DNA of 17,638 bases from Prolixibacteraceae bacterium (lineage in GTDB: Bacteria; Bacteroidota; Bacteroidia; Bacteroidales; Prolixibacteraceae): assembly GCA_003516705.1 (NCBI GenBank), contig DPCJ01000056.1, positions 1-17,638 on the forward strand. The letters run 5' to 3'. The notes below the pieces were generated by a model, which had not been told where the DNA came from, ran no database searches, and saw only the letters and a list, made by a program, of their open reading frames with translations. Made by a program: the position numbers and the translations under genes. This document shows positions 8,837 through 15,509 of the stretch, one piece after another (the stretch's first letter is position 1; the number at the start of each line of letters is the position of its first letter).

Positions 8837-8868
8837 GTGATTAAATCAATAATGATTGAGTTAATCAC
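8837..8868 (-). promoter_or_regulatory. 32-bp interrupted palindrome, candidate operator of the uptake operon
   Basis: The arms GTGATTAA and TTAATCAC are perfect complements at the outside. Inside them, TCAAT and ATTGA pair after one mismatched position, around a 4-base centre (AATG). That gives 13 paired positions per arm with one mismatch. It ends 29 bases before the ATG of the T9SS HmuY-like gene, where a repressor could block transcription or early elongation. The AT-rich TGATT/AATCA half-sites recall Fur-type boxes, but the match to the Fur consensus is only partial. As RNA it could also form a leader hairpin. No exact TAnnTTTG box was found beside it. Confidence 0.45.
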
Positions 8869-8942
8869 GATATAAATATTTGTAATTAAATTGTTTAACG
8901 GATGTTGCTTTTAAACACTAATCCATGGAATATTGTTTTATG

Positions 8943-8962
8943 CTGCTATAAATTAATAGCAG
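8943..8962. repeat. Short inverted repeat (7-bp arms) in the operon leader
   Basis: CTGCTAT and ATAGCAG form perfect arms around a 6-base loop. It lies between the small orphan gene (ends 8994) and the T9SS HmuY-like gene. There is no clear T-run after it on either strand, so it does not look like an efficient terminator. It may be a second regulatory site or a weak processing hairpin. Confidence 0.3.
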
Positions 8963-8993
8963 AATTTATGATTTCGATATTAATTCAAATCAA

Positions 8994-9338
8994 CTAACAA
9001 TATAAATAATGAAACACAGGCGGAGCTTTATTTCCCGAACTTGTTGAATAAACGGATTTCCATTTGACATGAAAATTATCGAATTGGAATTGATAAACTT
9101 CAGAAAAGTCATCGTATTTGAAACGATGGTGATTCGTTTCTTCGGTTAAAAAATCAGTTGAATAGCAGAATGTACCAATTTCGTGTACAGATATCTCCTG
9201 TACATTTTGATTATCTGCCAGGTATTTTGCAGGCGACTGAACCTCAATCTTCTGGTTTCCTGAAACCAGTAATACAAACGGCAAACATACCGTTAGTATC
9301 AAGGTTAAAATCTGTCCTGTTGCACCTACAAAAAACAT
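8994..9338 (-). CDS. Small membrane-anchored or exported protein, unknown function
   Basis: I do not recognise this 114-residue protein. It begins with a hydrophobic segment (about residues 8-27, ILTLILTVCLPFVLLV) that could be a membrane anchor or an uncleaved signal. The rest (about 28-114) is polar and aromatic-rich, with FKYDDFSEVYQFQFDNFHVKW and an HYLYC end, suggesting a small beta-rich extracytoplasmic domain. It fills an otherwise empty gap between the LolC/E-type permease and the HmuY operon on the same strand, has an ATG start, and is preceded by a promoter-like sequence, so it is likely real. It may belong with the uptake operon, whose first gene begins 186 bases further on, or it may be separate. 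A chance reading frame cannot be excluded. Confidence 0.5.
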   Translation of the reverse strand: MFFVGATGQILTLILTVCLPFVLLVSGNQKIEVQSPAKYLADNQNVQEISVHEIGTFCYSTDFLTEETNHHRFKYDDFSEVYQFQFDNFHVKWKSVYSTSSGNKAPPVFHYLYC

Positions 9339-9358
9339 TTTTTACTTTTTAAGTGGGG

Positions 9359-9388
9359 TAAAAATAAAGAATTAAACAGATTAAACAA
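9359..9388 (-). promoter_or_regulatory. Candidate promoter for the small membrane protein
   Basis: On the minus strand a TTG (complement of 9386-9388) is followed after 19 bases by TATTTTTA (complement of 9359-9366), one base off the Bacteroidota -7 consensus TAnnTTTG. The spacing is the usual one for such promoters. The box ends 20 bases before the ATG of the 114-residue gene. AT-rich sequence makes chance matches likely. Confidence 0.3.
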
Positions 9389-9404
9389 CAGTTTGAAATT
9401 GAGA

Positions 9405-10658
9405 TTAATCAAATCGGATAGATTTGTCGGGCGATATTTTACTAACCAGATAGCTTGGAATTACCATCATTATTGTGGTAAGTACAATGCTCGAAAGGTT
9501 GAGTAGCAGCAAGTGAGTTATTGAAAAATTTACCGGAACCACATCGACATAATAGGTGGCCGGATTCAGTTTTATAATGTGCAGCGTTTTTTGTAAAACG
9601 ATGATAAGAATTCCTGCCAGGTTTCCCCAGAAAAGACCTCGCGCTGTAATCATTACCGCGAGATACAAAAACACACGCCTGATTTTTGGGTTTGTACTTC
9701 CCATAGATTTTAATACGCCAATCATTGTGCTGCGCTCAAGAATCAGTACCAACAGCGCCGAAATCATATTGAACCCGGCCACTAGTATCATCAGCGATAA
9801 AATCACCCAAACATTCATATCTAAAACCGAAAGCCAGTCGAAAATGGCCTGGTATTGCGAAGTAACCGTTTCGGTTTGCAAAATATCGCTTTCATTTTCC
9901 GAGTAGTTAACCACAAGGTCTCTTATTTCCCGGTTTATTTCTTCGATGCGGCTGAAATCGGTAACACTGATTTCGAACCCGCCAATCTGATCTGGTTGCC
10001 AGTCGTTTAACCGCTGAACCTGTTTGATGTCGCCAATCACAAACAGGTTATCAAATTCTTCAAGACTTGTGCGGTAAATACCTGCAACCTGCAATTGCAG
10101 CATTCGCGGGTAATATTCATTTTCGTTAATGAAATACAAAACTGCTTTATCGCCGGTTCTAACTTTCAGAATTCTGGCAATGTTTTCAGAAATCAGAAAA
10201 GCGTTGGTTCTGGCGGAATCGCTGAATTGAGGTATTTCGCCTTCAACAAGATTTTGTTTAAAAAACGACCAGTTAAAATCGGAGTCAACACCTTTAAAAA
10301 TAATTCCGTGGGTTACATCGATGGTTTTTATGATTCCCGGTTTGGTGGCAAAAACCTGGATCGATTTTATATTTTCCGATTGTTTCAACTCTTTCAGAAA
10401 AGGCTGATTCGCTGAAATCGGGGGGATTTCATAAGAGTTTCGGGCATTGTAACTGATGATTTGAATATGCGACCCAAACCCTGTGACTTTATTTTTTATT
10501 TCTGATTTAAACCCTGTAATTACTGCTACCGAAACAATCATAACTGCCAGTCCGAGCGCCACTCCAAAAAGTGCGATGCGAATAATTTTCCCCGACAAAT
10601 GCTGTTGTTTCGATTTGTCGAAGAAAAGCCGCCGGGCAATAAAAAATTCGGTATTCAT
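9405..10658 (-). CDS. FtsX-type ABC permease, LolC/LolE-like
   Basis: This 417-residue inner-membrane permease belongs to the FtsX/MacB_PCD superfamily and most resembles the LolC/LolE lipoprotein-releasing subunits, which extract lipoproteins from the inner membrane for delivery to the outer membrane. N-terminal FIARRLFF, then a first membrane helix (about 25-50), a periplasmic MacB-like core (about 55-265), and three C-terminal helices (about 275-300, 325-355, 380-405). The signature ERSTMIGVLKSMGSTNPKIRRVFL between the second and third helices is the cytoplasmic coupling region for the ATPase. Many Bacteroidota use a single LolC/E-type protein as a homodimer, so the symbol is left blank. 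The start is 9 bases after the flippase-like gene stop, indicating an operon. No ATPase (LolD) gene is nearby. Confidence 0.85.
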   Translation of the reverse strand: MNTEFFIARRLFFDKSKQQHLSGKIIRIALFGVALGLAVMIVSVAVITGFKSEIKNKVTGFGSHIQIISYNARNSYEIPPISANQPFLKELKQSENIKSIQVFATKPGIIKTIDVTHGIIFKGVDSDFNWSFFKQNLVEGEIPQFSDSARTNAFLISENIARILKVRTGDKAVLYFINENEYYPRMLQLQVAGIYRTSLEEFDNLFVIGDIKQVQRLNDWQPDQIGGFEISVTDFSRIEEINREIRDLVVNYSENESDILQTETVTSQYQAIFDWLSVLDMNVWVILSLMILVAGFNMISALLVLILERSTMIGVLKSMGSTNPKIRRVFLYLAVMITARGLFWGNLAGILIIVLQKTLHIIKLNPATYYVDVVPVNFSITHLLLLNLSSIVLTTIMMVIPSYLVSKISPDKSIRFD

Positions 10659-10667
10659 TTGCTCAAA

Positions 10668-11678
10668 TTACCCTGTTGTTTCTTCATCCTTTACATCAGT
10701 GCGGCGATTGATAAACGGAAGCGCCAATAATGAAATCAGCCCGATAAGAATAATCATCACCGTTGAAGAAGTGTGGGCCACAAAGGCGAAAATAACTCCG
10801 TTTGCGCCGGGTACGCCATACAGGGCAAGTCCTTCGGTAGCCATAAAATGATAGGCCCCAATTCCTCCCTGTACCGGTGCTACCATCCCAAAACTGGCTA
10901 AAACAAAGGTGGTTAATCCGGCAATGGGGTTCAATCCGCTGGTGAAATCGAATGCGAAAAAAATCACATACAACATCAGGTAGTAACACAGCCAGATAAA
11001 AACGGAGTGAAACCAAAACCAGCCTTTTTGTTTAATGTTTTTAATTGAAACAAAGCCTTCTTTGAAGTTCATCAGTAAAGCCATCAGCCGTTTAAAAATT
11101 GCCGATTCTTTAAAAGTATTTCTGAATAGATAGGCCAGAACAACAGCGAGAACAAACCCGGCAATCAGCCAGGGTGACTGCGTAACTGACGAAATTTTTT
11201 CGCTGATTTCGGGATTCTTTTCAATAAAGCGAAGCATTTGCCCGAACTGCATGATAATAACTATCATCAGCAAAACCAGCAACGAAACAACATCGATTAA
11301 CCTTTCGGCAACAACAGTTCCGAAGAGTTTTGAAAACGAAATTTTTTCGTATCGCGAAAGTACACCGCAACGCGAAATTTCACCCATGCGAGGCAGCGCC
11401 ATGTTCATCAGGTAACCAACCATTACCGAAAGAAATGTGTTTATAAACCTGGGTTTATGACCGATGGGTTCTATCATCAGGCCCCAGCGAAGCGTGCGGC
11501 TGATGTGGCTTATCAATCCAATGATAAGCGAAATAAATACCCAGAAATAATTTACTTCATTCTTCAATACCGATTTGATGCGTTCGATATCCTGGTCTTT
11601 GTAAATAAGCCAGAAAATGAAAATCCCGAGGGTAAAAAAGACGAGAAATTTCAGAATTTTAACGATGGTGTTTTTCAA
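10668..11678 (-). CDS. UPF0104/AglD-type flippase-like integral membrane protein
   Basis: This 336-residue protein has about seven to eight hydrophobic helices and belongs to the lysylphosphatidylglycerol synthase transmembrane-region family (UPF0104, COG0392), flippase-like proteins without the aminoacyl-transferase domain. Family features include SHISRTLRWGLMIEP near residues 57-72, NMALPRMGEISRCGVLSRYE near 92-111, and FGMVAPVQGGIGAYHFMATEG near 263-285. The substrate is unknown; lipid or lipid-linked sugar movement is inferred from relatives. The start codon is TTG at 11678: an in-frame stop lies three codons upstream and no early ATG exists, while MKNTIVKILKF fits the family N-terminus. 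It is cotranscribed with the LolC/E-type permease and faces rsmA divergently across 179 bases. Confidence 0.85.
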   Translation of the reverse strand: MKNTIVKILKFLVFFTLGIFIFWLIYKDQDIERIKSVLKNEVNYFWVFISLIIGLISHISRTLRWGLMIEPIGHKPRFINTFLSVMVGYLMNMALPRMGEISRCGVLSRYEKISFSKLFGTVVAERLIDVVSLLVLLMIVIIMQFGQMLRFIEKNPEISEKISSVTQSPWLIAGFVLAVVLAYLFRNTFKESAIFKRLMALLMNFKEGFVSIKNIKQKGWFWFHSVFIWLCYYLMLYVIFFAFDFTSGLNPIAGLTTFVLASFGMVAPVQGGIGAYHFMATEGLALYGVPGANGVIFAFVAHTSSTVMIILIGLISLLALPFINRRTDVKDEETTG

Positions 11679-11794
11679 ACTGAATTAATTTAGTTGTATT
11701 TGCCGGCTGCAATTTTCTGTCTCCGAATTTTTAGTAATTTCGGGCGGCGAAACTAAAAGCCGGTATCAACGGTTCGCGGCGCTAAAATATAAAT

Positions 11795-11802
11795 TAGTTT
11801 TG
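11795..11802 (+). promoter_or_regulatory. Candidate -7 promoter box of rsmA-mgtE
   Basis: TAGTTTTG matches TAnnTTTG exactly and ends 55 bases before the rsmA ATG, inside the divergent gap with the flippase-like gene. A clear -33 TTTG is not seen. The rsmA start itself has an unusually good purine-rich ribosome binding site for Bacteroidota (GGCGGAGAG, starting at 11847). Confidence 0.4.
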
Positions 11803-11857
11803 TTAAAATCATCAGTAAAAATTAAGGTTTCAACAGAAATGGAAGAGGCGGAGAGTA

Positions 11858-12625
11858 ATGAATTTTGTAAAACCAAAAAAAAGCCTGGGTCAGCATTTTT
11901 TAACCGATCAAAACATCGCGCGAAAAATAGTTGACAGCCTCGATACCGAAATTCGTGATATACTCGAAATCGGTCCCGGGACCGGAGTTCTTACGCAATA
12001 CCTGCTGCAACGCCCCGAAATTAATCTTCATGTTATCGAAATAGACCGTGAATCGGTCTCTTTTCTTCATCAAAATTTTCCACAACTCGAAAATGTTTGG
12101 AGTGAAGATTTTTTAAAATCGCCGGTTGATGAAAAATTTGCCGGCAAGTTCTGTGTAATCGGTAATTTCCCATACAATATTTCATCGCAGATTTTCTTTA
12201 AAGTATTAGGAATGCGTAACCGTGTGCCACAGGTTGTAGGTATGGTGCAAAAAGAAGTGGCCGAGCGGATTGCCTCGAAACACGGGAGCAAAAATTACGG
12301 GATTCTGAGTGTGATTTTGCAGGCGTTTTATGATATCGAGTATCTTTTTACAGTAAACGAATATGTGTTTTTTCCCCCGCCAAAAGTAAAATCAGCAGTA
12401 ATCAGGTTAAAACGTAATCAGGTGGAACAACTGACCTGCAATGAAGATTTTTTTGTAACTGTTGTTAAAACCGCATTCAACCAGCGCCGGAAAATGATGC
12501 GGAACTCGTTGAAAAGTATTTGTGAAGAAATTCCTGAAATTTATGCTGAAAAACGGCCTGAACAACTTTCGGTAGCCGATTTTATTGAATTAACCCGATT
12601 GATTGAAAACCTCATAAAAAAATAA
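11858..12625 (+). CDS. rsmA: 16S rRNA dimethyladenosine transferase RsmA (KsgA)
   Basis: RsmA dimethylates two adjacent adenosines (A1518 and A1519 in E. coli numbering) near the 3' end of 16S rRNA using S-adenosylmethionine, a late step in 30S maturation. The 255-residue protein has the full set of motifs: SLGQHFLTD (9-17), the SAM-binding EIGPGTG (37-43), acidic Glu61 of motif II, Asp84 of motif III, and the catalytic NFPYN (103-107), then QKEVAERI, YGILSV and FPPPKVKSAVIRL. Length is normal. The ATG at 11858 follows a good Shine-Dalgarno-like GGAGAG; an out-of-frame ATG at 11839 is ignored. mgtE starts 4 bases after its stop, so the pair is cotranscribed. Confidence 0.97.
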   Translation: MNFVKPKKSLGQHFLTDQNIARKIVDSLDTEIRDILEIGPGTGVLTQYLLQRPEINLHVIEIDRESVSFLHQNFPQLENVWSEDFLKSPVDEKFAGKFCVIGNFPYNISSQIFFKVLGMRNRVPQVVGMVQKEVAERIASKHGSKNYGILSVILQAFYDIEYLFTVNEYVFFPPPKVKSAVIRLKRNQVEQLTCNEDFFVTVVKTAFNQRRKMMRNSLKSICEEIPEIYAEKRPEQLSVADFIELTRLIENLIKK

Positions 12626-12629
12626 CAGT

Positions 12630-13985
12630 ATGCCATTCGAATTTACGACTGATATTGAGCAGCTTAAAAAACTGATTGAGGAAAAAAACATTGAGGAAAT
12701 CAGCAAACTGATGGAGGAACTCCATCCCGCGGACATTGCTGAACTGATGGAGGATATGAACACCGATCAGGCAAAATTTGTATTTATGCTGCTCGATGGT
12801 GAAATGGCTTCCGATGTTTTGGTTGAGATTCCCGAAGCCGACAGAAAACGATTTTTAAAGGAACTTCCACCTGAATTTATTGCCAGTAAGTTTCTGGAGT
12901 TTATGGATTCGGATGATGCTGCCGACGTGGTTGCCGACCTCGACGAAGAACGTAAAATTGAGGTTTTAAACGAGATTGAAGATTTTGAACAAGCCGGCGA
13001 TATTGTTGACCTTCTTGAATACAAGGAAGACACCGCGGGTGGTATTATGGCCAAAGAGCTGGTTACTGTTAACGAAAACTGGACAGTGGCGCATTGTTTA
13101 AAGGAAATCAGTATTCAGGCTGAAGAGGTTGATGAAATTTATTACGTGTATGTAATCGATGATCAGGAGAAACTGAAAGGTGTGCTCTCGTTGAAAAAAC
13201 TGATTCTGAATCCGACAAACACCATCATAAAAAACATTTACAACGACGAGGTAAAAATGGTAACCACCGATACCCGACAGGAGGAGGTGGCCGAAATTAT
13301 GGACAAATACAACCTGGTTGCCATTCCGGTAGTTGACGATATTGGCAGAATAAAAGGCCGCATTACTTTCGATGATGTGATTGATTTGATTCGTGAAGAA
13401 GCTGAGAAAGATTACCAGATGGTTTCGGGTTTGACAGGCGATGTGGAGCCTGGCGATAAGGTTTTTACACTGATGCGTGCCCGTTTGCCCTGGCTTTTGA
13501 TTGGTTTGTTCGGGGGAATTCTGGGTTCGCTAGTTTTAGGCTCACACGAGTCGCAGTTAAGTAATGCCACCGAACTGGCATTTTTTATTCCTTTAATTGC
13601 AGCAACTGCCGGAAATGTTGGGGTACAGTCGTCGGCAATTGTTGTACAAAGTATTGCCAGCGGGGTAAAGGAGTTCGAATCGACAGGTAAAAGGCTTTTA
13701 AAGGAACTTATGGTTGCTATGGCAACCGCATCAATTTTTGCTTTACTTATTTTTGGGTATAATTATTTTAGTTCAGGTAATTTGAGTCTGACTTTTACCG
13801 TGTCGATTTCACTTTTTATCGTAATTATTTTTGCATCGCTGTTTGGTACAGTTATTCCATTATTATTACATCGGTTAAAGATAGACCCTGCTCTTGCTAC
13901 GGGGCCATTTATCACTACAACCAACGATATCCTGGGATTGTCGATTTATTTAATGATTGCCCGGATGTTCTTTCACTTTATTTAG
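12630..13985 (+). CDS. mgtE: Magnesium transporter MgtE
   Basis: MgtE is a dimeric Mg2+ channel of the inner membrane gated by intracellular Mg2+. The 451-residue protein shows the acidic MgtE_N superhelical domain (about 1-130, with HPADIAELMEDM), two CBS domains (about 135-258, with DTAGGIMAKELVTV and VAIPVVDDIGRIKGRITFDDV), a connecting helix, and a five-helix membrane domain (about 283-451). Channel residues include PLIAATAGNVGVQSS (321-335) and the conserved Asp433 in TTTNDILGLSIY, which corresponds to the Mg2+-coordinating Asp432 of Thermus MgtE. Length is typical. It follows rsmA by 4 bases and ends 26 bases from the convergent permease gene; no hairpin was seen in that short gap. Confidence 0.95.
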   Translation: MPFEFTTDIEQLKKLIEEKNIEEISKLMEELHPADIAELMEDMNTDQAKFVFMLLDGEMASDVLVEIPEADRKRFLKELPPEFIASKFLEFMDSDDAADVVADLDEERKIEVLNEIEDFEQAGDIVDLLEYKEDTAGGIMAKELVTVNENWTVAHCLKEISIQAEEVDEIYYVYVIDDQEKLKGVLSLKKLILNPTNTIIKNIYNDEVKMVTTDTRQEEVAEIMDKYNLVAIPVVDDIGRIKGRITFDDVIDLIREEAEKDYQMVSGLTGDVEPGDKVFTLMRARLPWLLIGLFGGILGSLVLGSHESQLSNATELAFFIPLIAATAGNVGVQSSAIVVQSIASGVKEFESTGKRLLKELMVAMATASIFALLIFGYNYFSSGNLSLTFTVSISLFIVIIFASLFGTVIPLLLHRLKIDPALATGPFITTTNDILGLSIYLMIARMFFHFI

Positions 13986-14011
13986 CCAAAGTTTAAACAC
14001 CAGTTTTTCAG

Positions 14012-15265
14012 TTATACCGAATTCATTGCAACAACCGGATCGAGCCGCGCAGCAGAACGTGCAGGCATAAACCCGGCTACAAAACCAATGATACTCGAAA
14101 TCAATAAACCCGTGATGATGTTCCCAACAGTTAACACAATGGTAAATTCACTTACATAGCTTACGATTATTGTTCCAATGAAAACCAGAAATAATCCGAT
14201 GATTCCGCCAAGAACGGATAATACAATTGCTTCGAAAATAAACTGAAGCAGTATAAAATACCTTTTCGCCCCCAGTGATTTCTGAATCCCGATAATCTTT
14301 GTTCGTTCTTTAACCGAAACAAACATGATATTTGCAATTCCGAATCCTCCCACTAAAATAGAGAATCCACCGATAATCCAGCCTGCCATATTAAAAACAA
14401 CAAAGAACTGGTCGAACTGATTCGAAATCAAACTCACTTCATTCAGTGCAAAATCGTTTTCTTCCATAGGTTTTAACCGGCGGAGATTACGCATGATACT
14501 TTCAATTTCGGCTGTAAATTTATCACTGTCAATATTTGGTTTTGCTTTAATACAAATGGTTTGACCGCGATCATTGTTTCTTACATCGACCATCGCATAA
14601 GATTTGGTAACTGAAATATGAACATTTCTGTCCATCGATGTTCCAAAGGCATCCTGTCCTTTTTTCTCGTAAACGCCAATAATAAGGAATTTAATACCCT
14701 GAATTTTTATGGTGTGGTTTACAGGATCAATTCCTGAAAAAAGCTTATCGGCAATTTCAGCACCAATCACAGTAACCGGTGTTCCGTTACGCATTTCACT
14801 TTCAGTAAAATAGCGGCCTTTTTCAACTTTCAGATTCCATACATCGAGTAATCCGTAAGTGGTTGCAAGCAAAGTTACATTGTCCATCTGATCGGTTCCA
14901 GCCTGCACTGTACGCGAAAAACCAAACAGAAAAGCTACATTATCAAATGTTTTTCCTTGTTCAAGCAGTGTTTCTGCTTCTTCTGCTTCCGGAACCGGGC
15001 GATTCAGATAACGCCACCACGGGTATTCCGATTCTCCTTCAGGTGGCATCCAGGGCCATTTCTGAATATAAACCATGTTGTTGCCCAGGCTGTTAAGGCT
15101 TTCGCGGATATATCGCTCAAGAGAATCGATAACAGTAAAAACCGAAATGATGGCGAAAATACCAATGGTTATACCCAGTAATGAAAGTATAGTTCGTAAT
15201 TTATTTACTTTAAGCGAGTTAAAGGCAAAATTGAAACTCTCAAGTATTAATCTTAGTATTAACAT
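14012..15265 (-). CDS. MacB-type ABC transporter permease
   Basis: This 417-residue permease has a MacB/FtsX layout: N-terminal helix (about 20-45, after KVNKLRTILSLLGITIG), a MacB_PCD periplasmic domain (about 50-280), and three C-terminal helices (about 285-310, 335-365, 378-403), ending with PARSAARLDPVVAMNSV. The coupling motif SVKERTKIIGIQKSLGAKR lies between helices two and three. Related proteins work with a separate or fused ATPase in mechanotransmission-type transport of lipoproteins, peptides or drugs. No ATPase, MacA-like adaptor or TolC-like channel is adjacent here, so substrate and partner are unknown. A distinctive aromatic/proline stretch after the first helix (WPWMPPEGESEYPWWRY, about 70-86) is set in the extracytoplasmic domain. 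It is divergent from purH. Confidence 0.85.
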   Translation of the reverse strand: MLILRLILESFNFAFNSLKVNKLRTILSLLGITIGIFAIISVFTVIDSLERYIRESLNSLGNNMVYIQKWPWMPPEGESEYPWWRYLNRPVPEAEEAETLLEQGKTFDNVAFLFGFSRTVQAGTDQMDNVTLLATTYGLLDVWNLKVEKGRYFTESEMRNGTPVTVIGAEIADKLFSGIDPVNHTIKIQGIKFLIIGVYEKKGQDAFGTSMDRNVHISVTKSYAMVDVRNNDRGQTICIKAKPNIDSDKFTAEIESIMRNLRRLKPMEENDFALNEVSLISNQFDQFFVVFNMAGWIIGGFSILVGGFGIANIMFVSVKERTKIIGIQKSLGAKRYFILLQFIFEAIVLSVLGGIIGLFLVFIGTIIVSYVSEFTIVLTVGNIITGLLISSIIGFVAGFMPARSAARLDPVVAMNSV

Positions 15266-15315
15266 CTTTTTTTTCGTCGGTTAAATTAAAACCTGATTTT
15301 GAAATTAAAGTTGTA

Positions 15316-15323
15316 CAAAACTA
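15316..15323 (-). promoter_or_regulatory. Candidate -7 promoter box of the MacB-type permease
   Basis: On the minus strand this reads TAGTTTTG, an exact TAnnTTTG match, ending 50 bases before the permease ATG. A TTTG lies upstream but only 12 bases away, closer than usual, so the -33 element is uncertain. The octamer and spacing equal those before the porin and rsmA. Confidence 0.4.
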
Positions 15324-15415
15324 ACCTTTTCATTCCAAAATCGAAATGTACGTACTATTAGTGTTTGTTTTTCGTTTTGATTACAGCATTCCTAAACGGA
15401 ATCTGAAATCTTTTG

Positions 15416-15444
15416 CTGCATTGCAAAGAAATTTTGCAATGCAG
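15416..15444 (+). repeat. Perfect 12-bp inverted repeat upstream of purH
   Basis: CTGCATTGCAAA and TTTGCAATGCAG are perfect complements around a 5-base loop (GAAAT). On the plus strand the right arm is followed by GCTTTTTG, so the element can be read as a terminator-like hairpin; but no supported plus-strand gene ends here, and the region sits between divergent genes. It lies directly upstream of the candidate purH promoter, so an operator for a dimeric regulator is an alternative. Confidence 0.6.
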
Positions 15445-15448
15445 GCTT

Positions 15449-15484
15449 TTTGTACCAGAAAATGGATTGAATTTTTTATCTTTG
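15449..15484 (+). promoter_or_regulatory. Candidate purH promoter
   Basis: TATCTTTG (15477-15484) is an exact TAnnTTTG -7 box, 25 bases before the purH ATG. A TTTG at 15449-15452 could be the -33 element, although the 24-base spacing is a little long. It overlaps the T-run following the inverted repeat at 15416-15444, so hairpin or bound protein could affect initiation. Confidence 0.45.
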
Positions 15485-15509
15485 CAGGCAAAATTGGAAA
15501 AGGGAATAA

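Noticed and set aside
10483..10851. 122-residue plus-strand frame opposite the permease and flippase-like genes
   Set aside because: It crosses the junction of two well-supported minus-strand genes and looks like an antisense shadow.
12767..13054. 95-residue minus-strand frame opposite mgtE
   Set aside because: It is antisense to the acidic N-terminal domain of mgtE; its Ser-rich composition is what the complement of Asp/Glu-rich codons gives.
14012..15265. A complete MacAB-type tripartite efflux system
   Set aside because: Only the permease is present; no ATPase, adaptor or outer-membrane channel gene is found next to it.
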